Positions 24,523 to 33,088 of a stretch of 48,797 bases of DNA are shown one piece after another. A program made the position numbers and the translations under genes. The stretch comes from a virus, in IMG/VR virus record IMGVR_UViG_3300033553_000216, positions 1 through 48,797 of that record; one strand, given 5' to 3'. Numbering within the stretch: the first letter of the stretch is position 1; the number at the start of each line of letters is the position of its first letter. The notes beneath the pieces were generated by a model. The model saw only the letters and a program-made list of their open reading frames with translations, was not told where the DNA came from and searched no databases.

Positions 24523-25443
24523 TTAGTTCTGGATACCAGGAGCGATGGCGATACCAAGTTCGCTAAACAACGCCATGCCACAGTACATCTTGACACGGGT
24601 GATGTCTTCGTCCTTAGCTTCAGCAGGACCAATCTCTTGAACCTGCATGCCAAAGTCACGAATGGCTGAAAGGCCACTCAAACCATGAGTACCAGAGCCA
24701 TCATCGAAAGTACCAGCGATGATAGAAGTGGTAGTACCAACGGTTGCGCCCCTGGTTTGGTCAGTTGGAATCCAGTCGTTACGGAACATTGGAATGTTAC
24801 GGTACATTGGAACCTGACGACCGGATGGCAGTGTCAGAACATCGTTGATGCTCGCGCCGCCGAGTGAACGCAGAAGAGCCATGAAAGCACGAAGCGTACG
24901 AGCCGGCATCATGAAGTAATCAACCTGACCATCTTTGTCTTTGATCTGGTCAATCAACTCATCCAGGATTTCAAACGACAGTACAGCACCGTCAGTACCA
25001 GTATCAATGGTCTGGCCAGCAGGTGTCAGTGCGAAGATGCCTTCAAATGAGTTCGCAGTACCATCGCCGATCATCAGGTTTTGCTGGTACTTACGACCCA
25101 GCGATTTTGCCTTTGATGCGATTTGCACAGCTTTCTGGTCAGTGAAGTCAGACTTGGTAGCCTGAATCAAACCGTTGACTTCTGCGTCACCAATCAGAGT
25201 GGTAAGTTCAGAGGTCACTCGAGTGAAGGTAGCAGGGTTTTTAGCAGTGATCGTGTCGCCAACACCAGCAAACTGAACATCGCCGAGTGAAGCTTCGCGG
25301 TTGTAAGCCAGCGCGTTGCCTTCGATACCCATGAAAGGCATCAGCTCGTAAATGGGGTTTACTTCAATGATACTCTCGATAACTCCGGCGAGAAGCATGT
25401 CATTGGTGAGTTTGGCAGCTTCTACAAGCGTAACTGTCGCCAT
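24523..25443 (-). CDS. Major capsid protein, HK97-fold
   Basis: 306 aa. The start TLVEAAKLTNDMLLAGVIES leads to an E-loop-like segment, then QNLMIGDGTANSFEGIFAL, YFMMPARTLRAFMALLRS and a C-terminal KMYCGMALFSELGIAI, matching small HK97-fold coat proteins that lack a fused protease. It follows a separate scaffold gene and three inserted fibre/decoration genes. A roughly 140-bp leader with a 12-bp inverted repeat (25526-25575) and GGAG precedes it, perhaps to raise expression. Confidence 0.88.
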   Translation of the reverse strand: MATVTLVEAAKLTNDMLLAGVIESIIEVNPIYELMPFMGIEGNALAYNREASLGDVQFAGVGDTITAKNPATFTRVTSELTTLIGDAEVNGLIQATKSDFTDQKAVQIASKAKSLGRKYQQNLMIGDGTANSFEGIFALTPAGQTIDTGTDGAVLSFEILDELIDQIKDKDGQVDYFMMPARTLRAFMALLRSLGGASINDVLTLPSGRQVPMYRNIPMFRNDWIPTDQTRGATVGTTTSIIAGTFDDGSGTHGLSGLSAIRDFGMQVQEIGPAEAKDEDITRVKMYCGMALFSELGIAIAPGIQN

Positions 25444-25525
25444 TTCAATTCTCCAATATTATGTCATTTCATCGATTTGCTCCTCACCGAGGAAGATTAC
25501 GATCTAACTAAGACCATATAAGTAA

Positions 25526-25575
25526 TTATGAACCATGACCTTCCAGATTAAAACAGGGATAGCCATGGTTCATAA
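25526..25575. promoter_or_regulatory. Inverted repeat between decoration gene and capsid gene
   Basis: TTATGAACCATG (25526-25537) pairs perfectly with CATGGTTCATAA (25564-25575) around a 26-base loop. There is no T-run, so it is more likely an mRNA stability or processing hairpin than a terminator. Similar CATGG-centred hairpins occur at 28090-28129 and 33703-33733. Confidence 0.6.
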
Positions 25576-25582
25576 GAATTCA

Positions 25583-25900
25583 TCATTTATTTCGTGAATC
25601 GCTTTTGAGAGTTATATAGCCTCTAGCCACAGGTGTAGGGTCTCCAGAGATTATAACCCAACAACTGTAATAGTAACGGTTACTAGTAAGAGAAGCAGAT
25701 TGAGTATTAGTAAGTTTGCCTGTTATGACTTGTCCATCCACAGTCGTGGTTAAATCAACTAAGTATGGTTCACTGACACCTTTTGAAATTCCAAAGTCTA
25801 TAGTAGCACTAGATAAGTCTGCCTCAACTGGCACCGTAACCAGAAAATTCGTAGCTTGGCCACGAACTATTTCAATTTCTTTAAGCTCTGGTACTGGCAT
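25583..25900 (-). CDS. Small beta-sandwich virion protein, unknown function
   Basis: 105 aa. Beta-strand-rich: EIVRGQATNFLVTVPVEADL, ATIDFGISKG, YYYSCWVIISGDPTPVARGY. It resembles Ig-like N-terminal domains of phage fibre and decoration proteins. It lies in the insert between scaffold and capsid genes and may fix the nearby fibre to the head, but this is inference. Confidence 0.6.
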   Translation of the reverse strand: MPVPELKEIEIVRGQATNFLVTVPVEADLSSATIDFGISKGVSEPYLVDLTTTVDGQVITGKLTNTQSASLTSNRYYYSCWVIISGDPTPVARGYITLKSDSRNK

Positions 25901-25911
25901 TGTTAAGGCTC

Positions 25912-26067
25912 CTAAATTACAATATAGTGATAGTAATAACCAATGACGTCAATATTTTTATGGTAGACGCCATCAATGCTGACTATAAGTAGATATGGAA
26001 CATTCAACTCTAACGATGAATTCGAAGCCACAGCTGAGGAGCTAATTGAACCTGTGCTGATAGTCAC
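25912..26067 (-). CDS. Small protein (51 aa), GTG start, unknown function
   Basis: An open frame of 51 codons starting GTG at 26067, with a near-perfect SD AGGAGG 4 bases upstream, ends at TAG (25912-25914), 12 bases before the next ATG. The product is Ser-rich at the start (STGSISSSAVASNSS) and hydrophobic/aromatic at the end (VIGYYYHYIVI). It fits tightly between two late genes. Function unknown. Confidence 0.6.
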   Translation of the reverse strand: MTISTGSISSSAVASNSSLELNVPYLLIVSIDGVYHKNIDVIGYYYHYIVI

Positions 26068-26075
26068 TTAACCTC

Positions 26076-27548
26076 CTAGCCTGCCGCAATAACGTAGTTG
26101 GCGCTTTGCCAGAGAACATCATCTGTGTTGGTCTGGTTCTCTACTTGTAGTGTAAGCACATCGCCAGCAACAAGCTCCACCAGGTCAGACACCAGACCGA
26201 AGCGCGGGGCAGCAGTAGCACCTGCACCCTGCTGCAGCGTCATCATGGACTCTGGTATCCCGACGCCATTCTTAGCCAGCCTAAAGCCCAGAACGTTGTT
26301 GTTTGCAGGGTCAACAGTGAAAGTAGCTTGAAATGAAACCATGACAGGGTTTGTGCCAGTATACTGTAGTGAGCTACCGCTACCGTCATCTATGAAGCGC
26401 TCGGTAAGAGATGTGACTTCAAAGGCGCCAGTAACGTTAACGTAAGTGTTTATAGCCGTGATCGTAGTGGTTGCAGGTGCGGTCAGATAAGTCTGCGCAG
26501 CAACACGAGAATTACGAATCAGGTCATTGCTACGGAACCACCAGTTATCTTCGCTTACAGCTATACCGTCGAGGATTTGTGTAGGTCCATCAGACATCGT
26601 GCCTTTGACTCTGCCAAGCCCTACATTATACCCGGGCACACCTCTGATGCCAATACTATCACTTGCGCCCTTGAGGAAGTTAGTGACCATATCCATGCGC
26701 TTAGCATTCAAGTTAGCAGCTAGAGTAATTGCAGCATTGCCACCAAGAGTGTCATAAAATACGCATTGGGAAAGAAAGATTTTGTTGGTAGTGCCTTCGA
26801 GTGAGAGTCCATTCGAAGCTTTGAAAAAGCAATCTTTAAATGCTTGAACGTCAAAACCATGAACGCTGCCTATTGAAGTACCTGGCACAGGTCCGATAAG
26901 ACCTAAAAAGAATAGATTGAGTTGTTGGTCAATCGGTCCTACAAGGTCAAGACAAGGTCCGCCAGTGGCAACTATAGAGAACTCACGAAGAATGACGTTA
27001 GAAGCAAGATCGGTAGCTCTTAGCACGCCATTAGTGTTGGAGGAAACAATAGACTCACGACCAAAACCTCGTAAGATCGTTCCTTGAGAAAGCCTTACAG
27101 CATCAGAGCCTAAGTTAATATCGCCAAGCAATATTACAGTCTTGCCAGCTGGAAGGATTGTCTCATCGCCAACTGGGTCAGGTAAGTCTTCTATCTGCCG
27201 AATAAGGTGTACTTCTTCAGACAGACCCATAACGTCTGTGAGCCACTTAGCATCGACATCCAAATACACCTTATGGAATCCAGACGTAAGACTGATCTTG
27301 GAACCAGCAGAGGATGATTGGCGAACGGTTGTACGCTGAAGGACTGTTGGCGATCCATGAACTACTGTCCCAAGACCCACTTCCCAAGCTAGTCCATTTG
27401 CATCTTCAAGCACATAGATGACTGTATCACCTGTATTGGTTACGTCCTCAAATGACCGACGACTTTGTACAACACCGCCAAGGCTTAAATCGCTCGTGCC
27501 TGTAGTGGTAGTTACCTGCTCGACACGATCAGCAAGGACGGCTGCCAT
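26076..27548 (-). CDS. Beta-helix fibre or spike with C-terminal jelly-roll domain
   Basis: 490 aa. The N-terminal domain (about 1-110; VLADRVEQVTTTTGTSDLSL, VYLDVDAKWL) is a type seen at the base of phage fibres. The middle (about 150-340) has short repeating strands (GTILRGFGRESIV, NVILREFSIVATGG, FDVQAFKDCFFKASNG) of a right-handed beta-helix. The end (about 350-490; VSFQATFTVDPANNNVLGF) looks like a TNF/C1q-like jelly roll used for receptor binding. Encoded among head genes, it may be a head fibre rather than a tail spike. Confidence 0.72.
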   Translation of the reverse strand: MAAVLADRVEQVTTTTGTSDLSLGGVVQSRRSFEDVTNTGDTVIYVLEDANGLAWEVGLGTVVHGSPTVLQRTTVRQSSSAGSKISLTSGFHKVYLDVDAKWLTDVMGLSEEVHLIRQIEDLPDPVGDETILPAGKTVILLGDINLGSDAVRLSQGTILRGFGRESIVSSNTNGVLRATDLASNVILREFSIVATGGPCLDLVGPIDQQLNLFFLGLIGPVPGTSIGSVHGFDVQAFKDCFFKASNGLSLEGTTNKIFLSQCVFYDTLGGNAAITLAANLNAKRMDMVTNFLKGASDSIGIRGVPGYNVGLGRVKGTMSDGPTQILDGIAVSEDNWWFRSNDLIRNSRVAAQTYLTAPATTTITAINTYVNVTGAFEVTSLTERFIDDGSGSSLQYTGTNPVMVSFQATFTVDPANNNVLGFRLAKNGVGIPESMMTLQQGAGATAAPRFGLVSDLVELVAGDVLTLQVENQTNTDDVLWQSANYVIAAG

Positions 27549-27576
27549 AACTTATTTCCCTTTACAAATAGATCAG

Positions 27577-28035
27577 TTATTCTGTGATTGGTTGTATAGT
27601 GATAGTGCAACCATCGTTACAGCTAATAGTAACTGTGATAGCTGTAGGCGCAGAGGGTTCAGCAGTCGTGTTTAGATTGAACTTCTTGCTAACAGTTTCT
27701 GACAAAGCAGATTCCATACCGTTAGTAGCAACTGTGGACATAGCGAAGTTAACCACGTAAGGAGCGACTCTAGGTGTCAGTGTCAATGTAATAACTGCGC
27801 GTTTTTGAAAGTCGTTAGCAGTGATGTATTCTGTGGTTTTAACCACCGCTTCGTCAACGGCGTAGTAAATACGATATTCTTGAATCTCTTCGACGCTAAG
27901 CGGAGATCCATCAACATAGGTAGTTGGAGGCGTCCAGCTCAAAGTAGAAGGTGCCTCAGCAGCGAACACAACTGTAGTTGTAAAAGTCAGAGCTGCAAAC
28001 ATTGTTAAAGCTGTTAGGAAGATTAAACGGTGCAT
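27577..28035 (-). CDS. Signal-peptide protein with fibronectin type III-like domain
   Basis: 152 aa. The N-terminus (LIFLTALTMFAALTFTTTVV then FAAEAP) is a classical Sec signal peptide with an AxA-type cleavage site near residue 25. The rest resembles one fibronectin type III domain: PSTLSWTPPTTYVDGSPL, EIQEYRIYYAVDE and VATNGMES. A secreted product is unexpected inside a head operon; it may act on or in the envelope, or the signal could be uncleaved. Confidence 0.75.
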   Translation of the reverse strand: MHRLIFLTALTMFAALTFTTTVVFAAEAPSTLSWTPPTTYVDGSPLSVEEIQEYRIYYAVDEAVVKTTEYITANDFQKRAVITLTLTPRVAPYVVNFAMSTVATNGMESALSETVSKKFNLNTTAEPSAPTAITVTISCNDGCTITIQPITE

Positions 28036-28089
28036 AATATTTACCCTCGTTAATGGCTATCCTTATGAACAGCTAGTTAAACCATTATG

Positions 28090-28129
28090 ATCCATGGCCA
28101 CCCATTTTAACACATGGATAGCCATGGAT
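28090..28129. promoter_or_regulatory. Inverted repeat in leader between scaffold and FnIII genes
   Basis: ATCCATGGC (28090-28098) and GCCATGGAT (28121-28129) form a 9-bp stem around a 22-base loop just downstream of the scaffold stop. There is no T-run. GATAGCCATGG is shared with the hairpin at 25526-25575. Confidence 0.5.
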
Positions 28130-28136
28130 TTATAAT

Positions 28137-28835
28137 TTAACCTAGGCCAGCTGAGATCTTTTGGCGAGAGCTCATCTTTGAGCGATCTATATTCCCACCA
28201 CGTCCATTGTTATGGGAATCACCGCCTTCAGAACCTTTGAAGAGGTGGGGAGCTTCCTTGGCAAGACCTTTCAGCCATTCGTTCATTGGCATTGGGTCTG
28301 AACCATTTCGGCCATAAATAATCTGACCCTTGCTGTCAATAGGCACAATCTCATTATCAACAAGTTTGTAGACCTGGCGAGCACGCATTTGAATGTCATC
28401 AAGTGCACTTTCGTATGCGCCAGCTTTCAAAGCACGGCTGCTAAGCTCAGAAGACAGTTTAGTCTTCTCCAGCTCTGACTGTGCGCCTTTATATTTGCCA
28501 GTCAGGTCGTTCATCTTTTCATCGAACTCGGCTTGAAGAGTTTGAACGCGTTGCTGAACAGCTTCATCGACCTTACCAGACTCGACAAGCTTTGATTCAT
28601 CGACCTTGCGCTTCAGATCAAGCAGTTCATTGTACTGATCAGGGTCAACATTCTTGAACTTGTCCATCTGTTTCATCAGGTCGATGTTCTTGTCACGGAA
28701 CTCGTCCAACCGAGCTTTTGGCACTACGCCCTCGACTTGCAAAGCATACTTGCCATCGTCAGTCTTTTCATAAAGCTTTTGGACACCTTCGTCCAGTGAA
28801 CTCACGTCATCTACTAGATACTTCAACATAGTCAT
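28137..28835 (-). CDS. Scaffold protein
   Basis: 232 aa, strongly helical and charged. The start LKYLVDDVSSLDEGVQKLYEK leads into a long coiled coil (about 45-130: KNIDLMKQMDKFKNVDPDQY, VQQRVQTLQAEFDEKMND). The C-terminus is basic and glycine-rich (RGGNIDRSKMSSRQK). Composition, size and place after the portal gene are those of a capsid scaffold. The start overlaps the portal stop by 4 bases. Confidence 0.82.
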   Translation of the reverse strand: MTMLKYLVDDVSSLDEGVQKLYEKTDDGKYALQVEGVVPKARLDEFRDKNIDLMKQMDKFKNVDPDQYNELLDLKRKVDESKLVESGKVDEAVQQRVQTLQAEFDEKMNDLTGKYKGAQSELEKTKLSSELSSRALKAGAYESALDDIQMRARQVYKLVDNEIVPIDSKGQIIYGRNGSDPMPMNEWLKGLAKEAPHLFKGSEGGDSHNNGRGGNIDRSKMSSRQKISAGLG

Positions 28836-30190
28836 TCTCCAGGATTACCGTCTTGAGGATTATTCTCTGCGGTTTTTTGGTTTTGCAAGACTTGTCTTGC
28901 GGCTTCTTCAGCACTGGTTCCGTCAGGGTAAACTTCGCCAGTCATGTAAATTTGTACCAGTGACTCTAGGTTAATCGCCCCACGCTGATACAGATCAAAC
29001 CATTTAGCAGCGTCATCAGGTGTAATTGCGTGAGAAATGAATCGTTTGTCGAATATAAGCTTGAAAGCTTCCTCCATCTGGAAATCAGCAATGATCTCAG
29101 ATGCTCTGTTAATACCTGTTTCAACTACATCAACAATATCGCGGAGTGATGCAGACTCGGCATTAAATCGTAGAGATGTTGCTTCAGGTGATTCAGAGCC
29201 ATTTGGAGATTCTTGCAAAGCCTTAGCTGAAAGACTTACCATTTGACGCTCTTTATCGCTAAGCGCAGTCTCCAAAGCTTTCAAGCCTTGACCTGTAAAT
29301 TCCAAGAACTTAGCGTCAGCATTACGACCTGGAATAACAAGCAATTCAGATGAACCAAGATAGAGTGGCTTATCAGCTTCAGCATTCAGAATCACAGGTG
29401 TTGGAAGACCTACAAAGTGGCGACCATTCTCAAGGTCAGCGCCTGTCATGTAATGAGAGTGGTTGATATTTGCCACATCAAGCATTGCTGGCTTTGAGTC
29501 TTTGAAATTCAAGCCAAGGTGAGACATTGGGATAAACGGAATGTAAGGTATCCTAACGCCTCTGTTTGTTGGCCTGATAGTCTTAATAACCTCGTTATTA
29601 GCGTCATAGAGAACTTGAATATACACTCTTTCATTATCGATCACTTCAAAGGTCAGCTCTCGATAACGTACAACCTCTTCAAGGTCAAACTTATCATCAG
29701 CCTTGGGTTCATACGAGGATTCTTTCAACACAATGAATTCTTCACCAAAGTCATCACTCCAGTTAACGATGTCTTCAGCCGTGTAAATAGTCATGTGAGG
29801 CCAGCCATCTGGACCTTGCTCAGCAACTCGGTCGACCAGAATACCGCACTTTGTCATCAGGCACATTTCAAGCATTAACCGCTTTTTAAGCTCTGTCAAA
29901 TCCATCACAGGATTTGTTTGCATGTACTCTTTAACGGCTCCATCACCTTCGAACGATGCAGGCTTCGATGTTGCCAAACCAATCATTGCAGATGTGGTCT
30001 TAGAGATAATCGAGAAGAATAAAGCTCTACGCTTGTAATCCTCATAGTCCTGACGATCTTGTGCTTTTAAACGACGCAAGTAAATCTCACCGGCATCCTT
30101 TACTACGTCTTCGCCCTGATAAAAGTCACGAATCTTGTTATACTGCTTGATTCGCATATCATACTGCGGGTGTTTACTTGAAACTGGCAT
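28832..30190 (-). CDS. Portal protein (DUF4055 type)
   Basis: 452 aa. The N-terminus (KHPQYDMRIKQYNKIRDFYQ, then YLRRLKAQDRQDYEDYKRRA) and the SKTTSAMIGLATSKP segment are characteristic of DUF4055 portals. The middle has GRHFVGLPTPVI, and the end a helical barrel region (EATSLRFNAESASLRDIVD) with a loose tail. It forms the ring at the DNA-packaging vertex. It is placed directly after the large terminase. Confidence 0.9.
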   Translation of the reverse strand: MPVSSKHPQYDMRIKQYNKIRDFYQGEDVVKDAGEIYLRRLKAQDRQDYEDYKRRALFFSIISKTTSAMIGLATSKPASFEGDGAVKEYMQTNPVMDLTELKKRLMLEMCLMTKCGILVDRVAEQGPDGWPHMTIYTAEDIVNWSDDFGEEFIVLKESSYEPKADDKFDLEEVVRYRELTFEVIDNERVYIQVLYDANNEVIKTIRPTNRGVRIPYIPFIPMSHLGLNFKDSKPAMLDVANINHSHYMTGADLENGRHFVGLPTPVILNAEADKPLYLGSSELLVIPGRNADAKFLEFTGQGLKALETALSDKERQMVSLSAKALQESPNGSESPEATSLRFNAESASLRDIVDVVETGINRASEIIADFQMEEAFKLIFDKRFISHAITPDDAAKWFDLYQRGAINLESLVQIYMTGEVYPDGTSAEEAARQVLQNQKTAENNPQDGNPGE

Positions 30191-30201
30191 ATTATTATCC
30201 C

Positions 30202-31644
30202 CTAAGTGCCTGCGACCTGGCCGGTTTTAATGATGTTTGAGGCTCTTAAAAGCCTATACCTGATTACGTCCCAGCAGTGGTCTTCGCCTTTTGTATCGAC
30301 ATCCTCTGAATTCTTGGGACAAGTCTCCAGGTTTGGCACTGTTCTTATAGTCTCTGAGCAATTCTTAAACACAAAAAATGCGGGTTCTTCCATCGGCCTT
30401 TTAGTACCTTGCTGGAGTCGACCTCTCATTACGTCAACCCCACGAACTCTAGAACCTTGGCTCTTATCTCCACGAATAAACTGGACACCTGAGAGTTCCA
30501 ATTGCTCTGCAATGCTATCTTGTCCAGGTTCAGCAGAGAAGATAGCACTATCGGCAGGTCCTGCTTTTACTCTGTGGTACCATGGACGTCTAGATTCTTG
30601 GTCATGAATCCTTTGCCCTTGCTCTGAGCCTGAAAGCTTTAAGCCTTTCTGCTGATCATCCGCAAAATATAGTTCATCAATCTGAAATAGAGTCCCTGCA
30701 GGTACCCAGCACTCTCTACCTGCGTGATCAACGAATGACTCGCCATTTGCTTCAGCAAACCACAGACATGCAGCTGGTGCACTTGACCCATAGTCGTAGG
30801 CTCTGTCAATACGCCAACCCGATGGTACATCGAATGGCTCCATAACATGGTATCGTGGATTCCATACATCTGAGAACTTGCCACCTGACAATATCTCCCA
30901 GTCGCCATCGATCATGGCTTGGACCATCTTCTCATCGCCCATGCCTTTGACACGTTCGATATAGTCAGGGTCAGTTTGCATCATGACCAAGTTATCAGTC
31001 AATTTCGATGGCACATAGACCCTTTTCATTCCACCATCGTGGACAGGGGCTTTATGGACCTTATAAGCACCAAAATCAACGAAATTTTGCTTGAAGTAAT
31101 GGTGACCTACGCCCCCTGGGTTGCTGCCGTAAAGAATCCGTGGCAACAAGTGTCTAACATGCTCTGGAACACTTAGTGAGCCTAGTCGAACACGCGACCT
31201 AAGAAAGCCAACCATGAATTGTGTAAAGTGAGTAGCCTCATCAATTATGAGAAGGCCAATCTGCGCACCTTGATACTGATAAATGTCGCCTTCGTACTGA
31301 CTATGCGCCAATTGAATGCGACTGCCATTCCAAAACTCGAAAGAGTTGTCTGATTTGGACCATTTCACATCACCACCATCTATCAGAGGCTTAAGCATCT
31401 CCAAAAAGCCACCGGGTGTGTAAATATGGTTAGCCAGAATCTCCTTATAAGTCCTACGAAACAGGTAAGTTATCAGTCCAGGCACTTCACAACTAAAGTA
31501 AATCGCTGCGACACGGGCTAGATAGCTTTTACCACCGCCCATCGCTCCGCCATACAGAATCTCATTGGCTTCTGTTTGCAGAGCCACAGCTTGATTCTCA
31601 TAAAGCTCAAAATTAGCTGTCTGGTTCACTGTACGCCTCTTCAA
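30202..31644 (-). CDS. terL: Terminase large subunit
   Basis: 480 aa. The packaging ATPase has Walker A GGAMGGGKSYLA (about 32-43), Walker B LLIIDEATHF and coupling motif GSNPGG. The RNase H-like nuclease has its first Asp in DYGSSAPAACLWF and a last Asp in DHCWDVIRYRLL. It cuts concatemers and pumps DNA into the capsid. The start overlaps the putative small subunit by about 32 bases; the MKRRTVNQ start is used because the ATPase begins soon after. Confidence 0.95.
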   Translation of the reverse strand: MKRRTVNQTANFELYENQAVALQTEANEILYGGAMGGGKSYLARVAAIYFSCEVPGLITYLFRRTYKEILANHIYTPGGFLEMLKPLIDGGDVKWSKSDNSFEFWNGSRIQLAHSQYEGDIYQYQGAQIGLLIIDEATHFTQFMVGFLRSRVRLGSLSVPEHVRHLLPRILYGSNPGGVGHHYFKQNFVDFGAYKVHKAPVHDGGMKRVYVPSKLTDNLVMMQTDPDYIERVKGMGDEKMVQAMIDGDWEILSGGKFSDVWNPRYHVMEPFDVPSGWRIDRAYDYGSSAPAACLWFAEANGESFVDHAGRECWVPAGTLFQIDELYFADDQQKGLKLSGSEQGQRIHDQESRRPWYHRVKAGPADSAIFSAEPGQDSIAEQLELSGVQFIRGDKSQGSRVRGVDVMRGRLQQGTKRPMEEPAFFVFKNCSETIRTVPNLETCPKNSEDVDTKGEDHCWDVIRYRLLRASNIIKTGQVAGT

Positions 31645-31942
31645 CCGCTACATCAGTGATATCTTCACCTTCATAACCGTACGTAGAACCACGTTCAATA
31701 CGACTCGGCTTATCAGGGAACATTGAAATAACGACACGACGCGGCTCGTCACCATCGCTTTTAAGATCGACGGATTTAAGCTCAGGCTCAATAAATTTGC
31801 TGATTGTCTTGTGACATTCGAATTGGAGCTTTAGATCCGCCTTTTCATCGTGCGCAATCCTAGCTATCGACACAAGAGGATGGTAGTCAGGATACTCGCT
31901 CCTGATCATTGCCAGCAAATGGTCCCCATTGCTATTGCTCAT
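31613..31942 (-). CDS. Putative terminase small subunit
   Basis: 109 aa, directly upstream of terL. SEYPDYHPLVSIARIAHDEK and LQFECHKTISKFIEPELKSV form two or three helices like those of small terminases that pair with this type of TerL, followed by a disordered acidic tail (DVAVEEAYSEPDS). No clear HTH is visible. The role is inferred mainly from position. Confidence 0.62.
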   Translation of the reverse strand: MSNSNGDHLLAMIRSEYPDYHPLVSIARIAHDEKADLKLQFECHKTISKFIEPELKSVDLKSDGDEPRRVVISMFPDKPSRIERGSTYGYEGEDITDVAVEEAYSEPDS

Positions 31943-32816
31943 TACTTCCTCCCACCGAGTGGAGCCGAGCGTTTATTTCCTTGCGAACGTCTCGTCAACG
32001 TTGCAAGTAGTTTCGCTGATACATCTTCCCTGTTCTGCTGTAAGTCTTGAGATGCCGGCGCTAAACAATCGACTCCGTCATATTCATTTATCGAGCCAAC
32101 ATATGTCGTAGACATTTTCAGCAATGTTTCAGCTTCCCAGATTCCGATGTCAGCTTGAAAGACGTCATTATACGCTTTTATATCCGAAGCTGTCATCGTC
32201 TGCATACCAAATCCGTTTTGCGTGGATAGCCCTATCGATAATGCCATGCTTAATAAATAGTGCGCCCTGCAATCCGGTATCTGGAGCCTGAAATCCTCTG
32301 GGTCTCGTCCTGATATCAGTTTGTAACGTGTTTCTGCCTTTTCGCCCCTAGAAGACTTGGTATGAAGCCATGCAATGTGCCGCACAGCTTCAACCAGTTC
32401 ATCTTCTAGCGCTTCGAAAAATTTGCGCGGTCCTGCTGGAATCCGGCAAGTTGATCTCGAAGCCAAGTGTGTCGAGTCAGTAGCTCCATGGCGTTCTCGC
32501 GATTACATTCAAGCTGCTCGCCATCGAGCATGATAGCTTCCCAACTCATAATCGCATTCGCCAACTGGGCTGTCAACCTTTTCTCAAGGTCTGACGGGTC
32601 AAGCTGGCCACCCTTCCGCTTTTTCATTGATGCGCGAAGCATGTCGTTCTGATACTTCCGCACTTTGTCTGCGTCTGGGCCAAGAATCGTAATAGTAACT
32701 GGCCGATCTTCTTTGCCAATCACAGAGTATGCTGGTTCTTCAGTGTACGGGTCAATCACGTGGTACGTGGCGCCCTGGTTTGAGTCTTCTGCTGTGTTAA
32801 TCTGTCCAAAATCCAT
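31942..32816 (-). CDS. Frameshifted tail assembly chaperone (G-T type fusion, about 291 aa)
   Basis: The open frame 31942-32466 lacks a good start (TTG, no SD) but overlaps the end of the chaperone gene at 32406-32816. A slippery A-AAT-TTT at 32418-32424 would move ribosomes by -1 and join residue 133 of the first frame to FEALEDELVEAVRHIAW of the second, giving about 291 aa. This is the lambda gpG/gpGT arrangement. The downstream part is helical (LLSMALSIGLSTQ, WEAETLLKMSTTY) and ends in a basic tail. The product would bind the tape measure during tail assembly. Confidence 0.75.
32406..32816 (-). CDS. Tail assembly chaperone (G-like)
   Basis: 136 aa. Features of this chaperone class are DPYTEEPAYSVIGKEDRPVT near the start, a middle charged helix (KKRKGGQLDPSDLEKR), MSWEAIMLDGEQLECNRENA, and the end LRDQLAGFQQDRANFSKR. 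It is made when ribosomes do not shift at 32418-32424. It lies downstream of the tail tube and an 86-aa gene rather than before the tape measure, which is unusual. Confidence 0.8.
   Translation of the reverse strand: MDFGQINTAEDSNQGATYHVIDPYTEEPAYSVIGKEDRPVTITILGPDADKVRKYQNDMLRASMKKRKGGQLDPSDLEKRLTAQLANAIMSWEAIMLDGEQLECNRENAMELLTRHTWLRDQLAGFQQDRANFSKR
32418..32424 (-). promoter_or_regulatory. Predicted -1 ribosomal frameshift site A-AAT-TTT
   Basis: The minus strand reads GCA AAT TTT TCG in the zero frame (codons 131-134 of the 136-aa gene). It fits X-XXY-YYZ, and the zero frame stops four codons later. The -1 frame stays open for 158 codons. Confidence 0.72.
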
Positions 32817-32827
32817 GGTGACCTCTC

Positions 32828-33088
32828 TTATTTATATGGGACCAGCTTATAGCCCCTTGATAGTGCCAGTTCTTCGAGTGACTTACAATCAAATAGTGGC
32901 AACAACTTTTCAAGCTTGGTATCTGCGTGCAACGCAACTTCTATGGTTGCTGTCGCAATCTCCCCTGGCCGAAACCTCACGTCGATGGCCATGATATTCT
33001 CTATCTCATGGCCATCGCTCGTAAACACCTTCACTCCACTGGAGACATAAGGCCGCCCTTCCGTGGGCATTTTAATCTCGACTGACAT
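32828..33088 (-). CDS. Small tail-module protein, unknown function
   Basis: 86 aa between the tail tube and tail chaperone genes. The sequence is beta-rich with GVKVFTSDGHEIENIMAIDV and EIATATIEVALHAD, then a helical end (CKSLEELALSRGYKL). Genes of this type occur beside phage tail tube genes, but I cannot name a role. It is coupled to the tail tube (start at its stop). Confidence 0.65.
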   Translation of the reverse strand: MSVEIKMPTEGRPYVSSGVKVFTSDGHEIENIMAIDVRFRPGEIATATIEVALHADTKLEKLLPLFDCKSLEELALSRGYKLVPYK

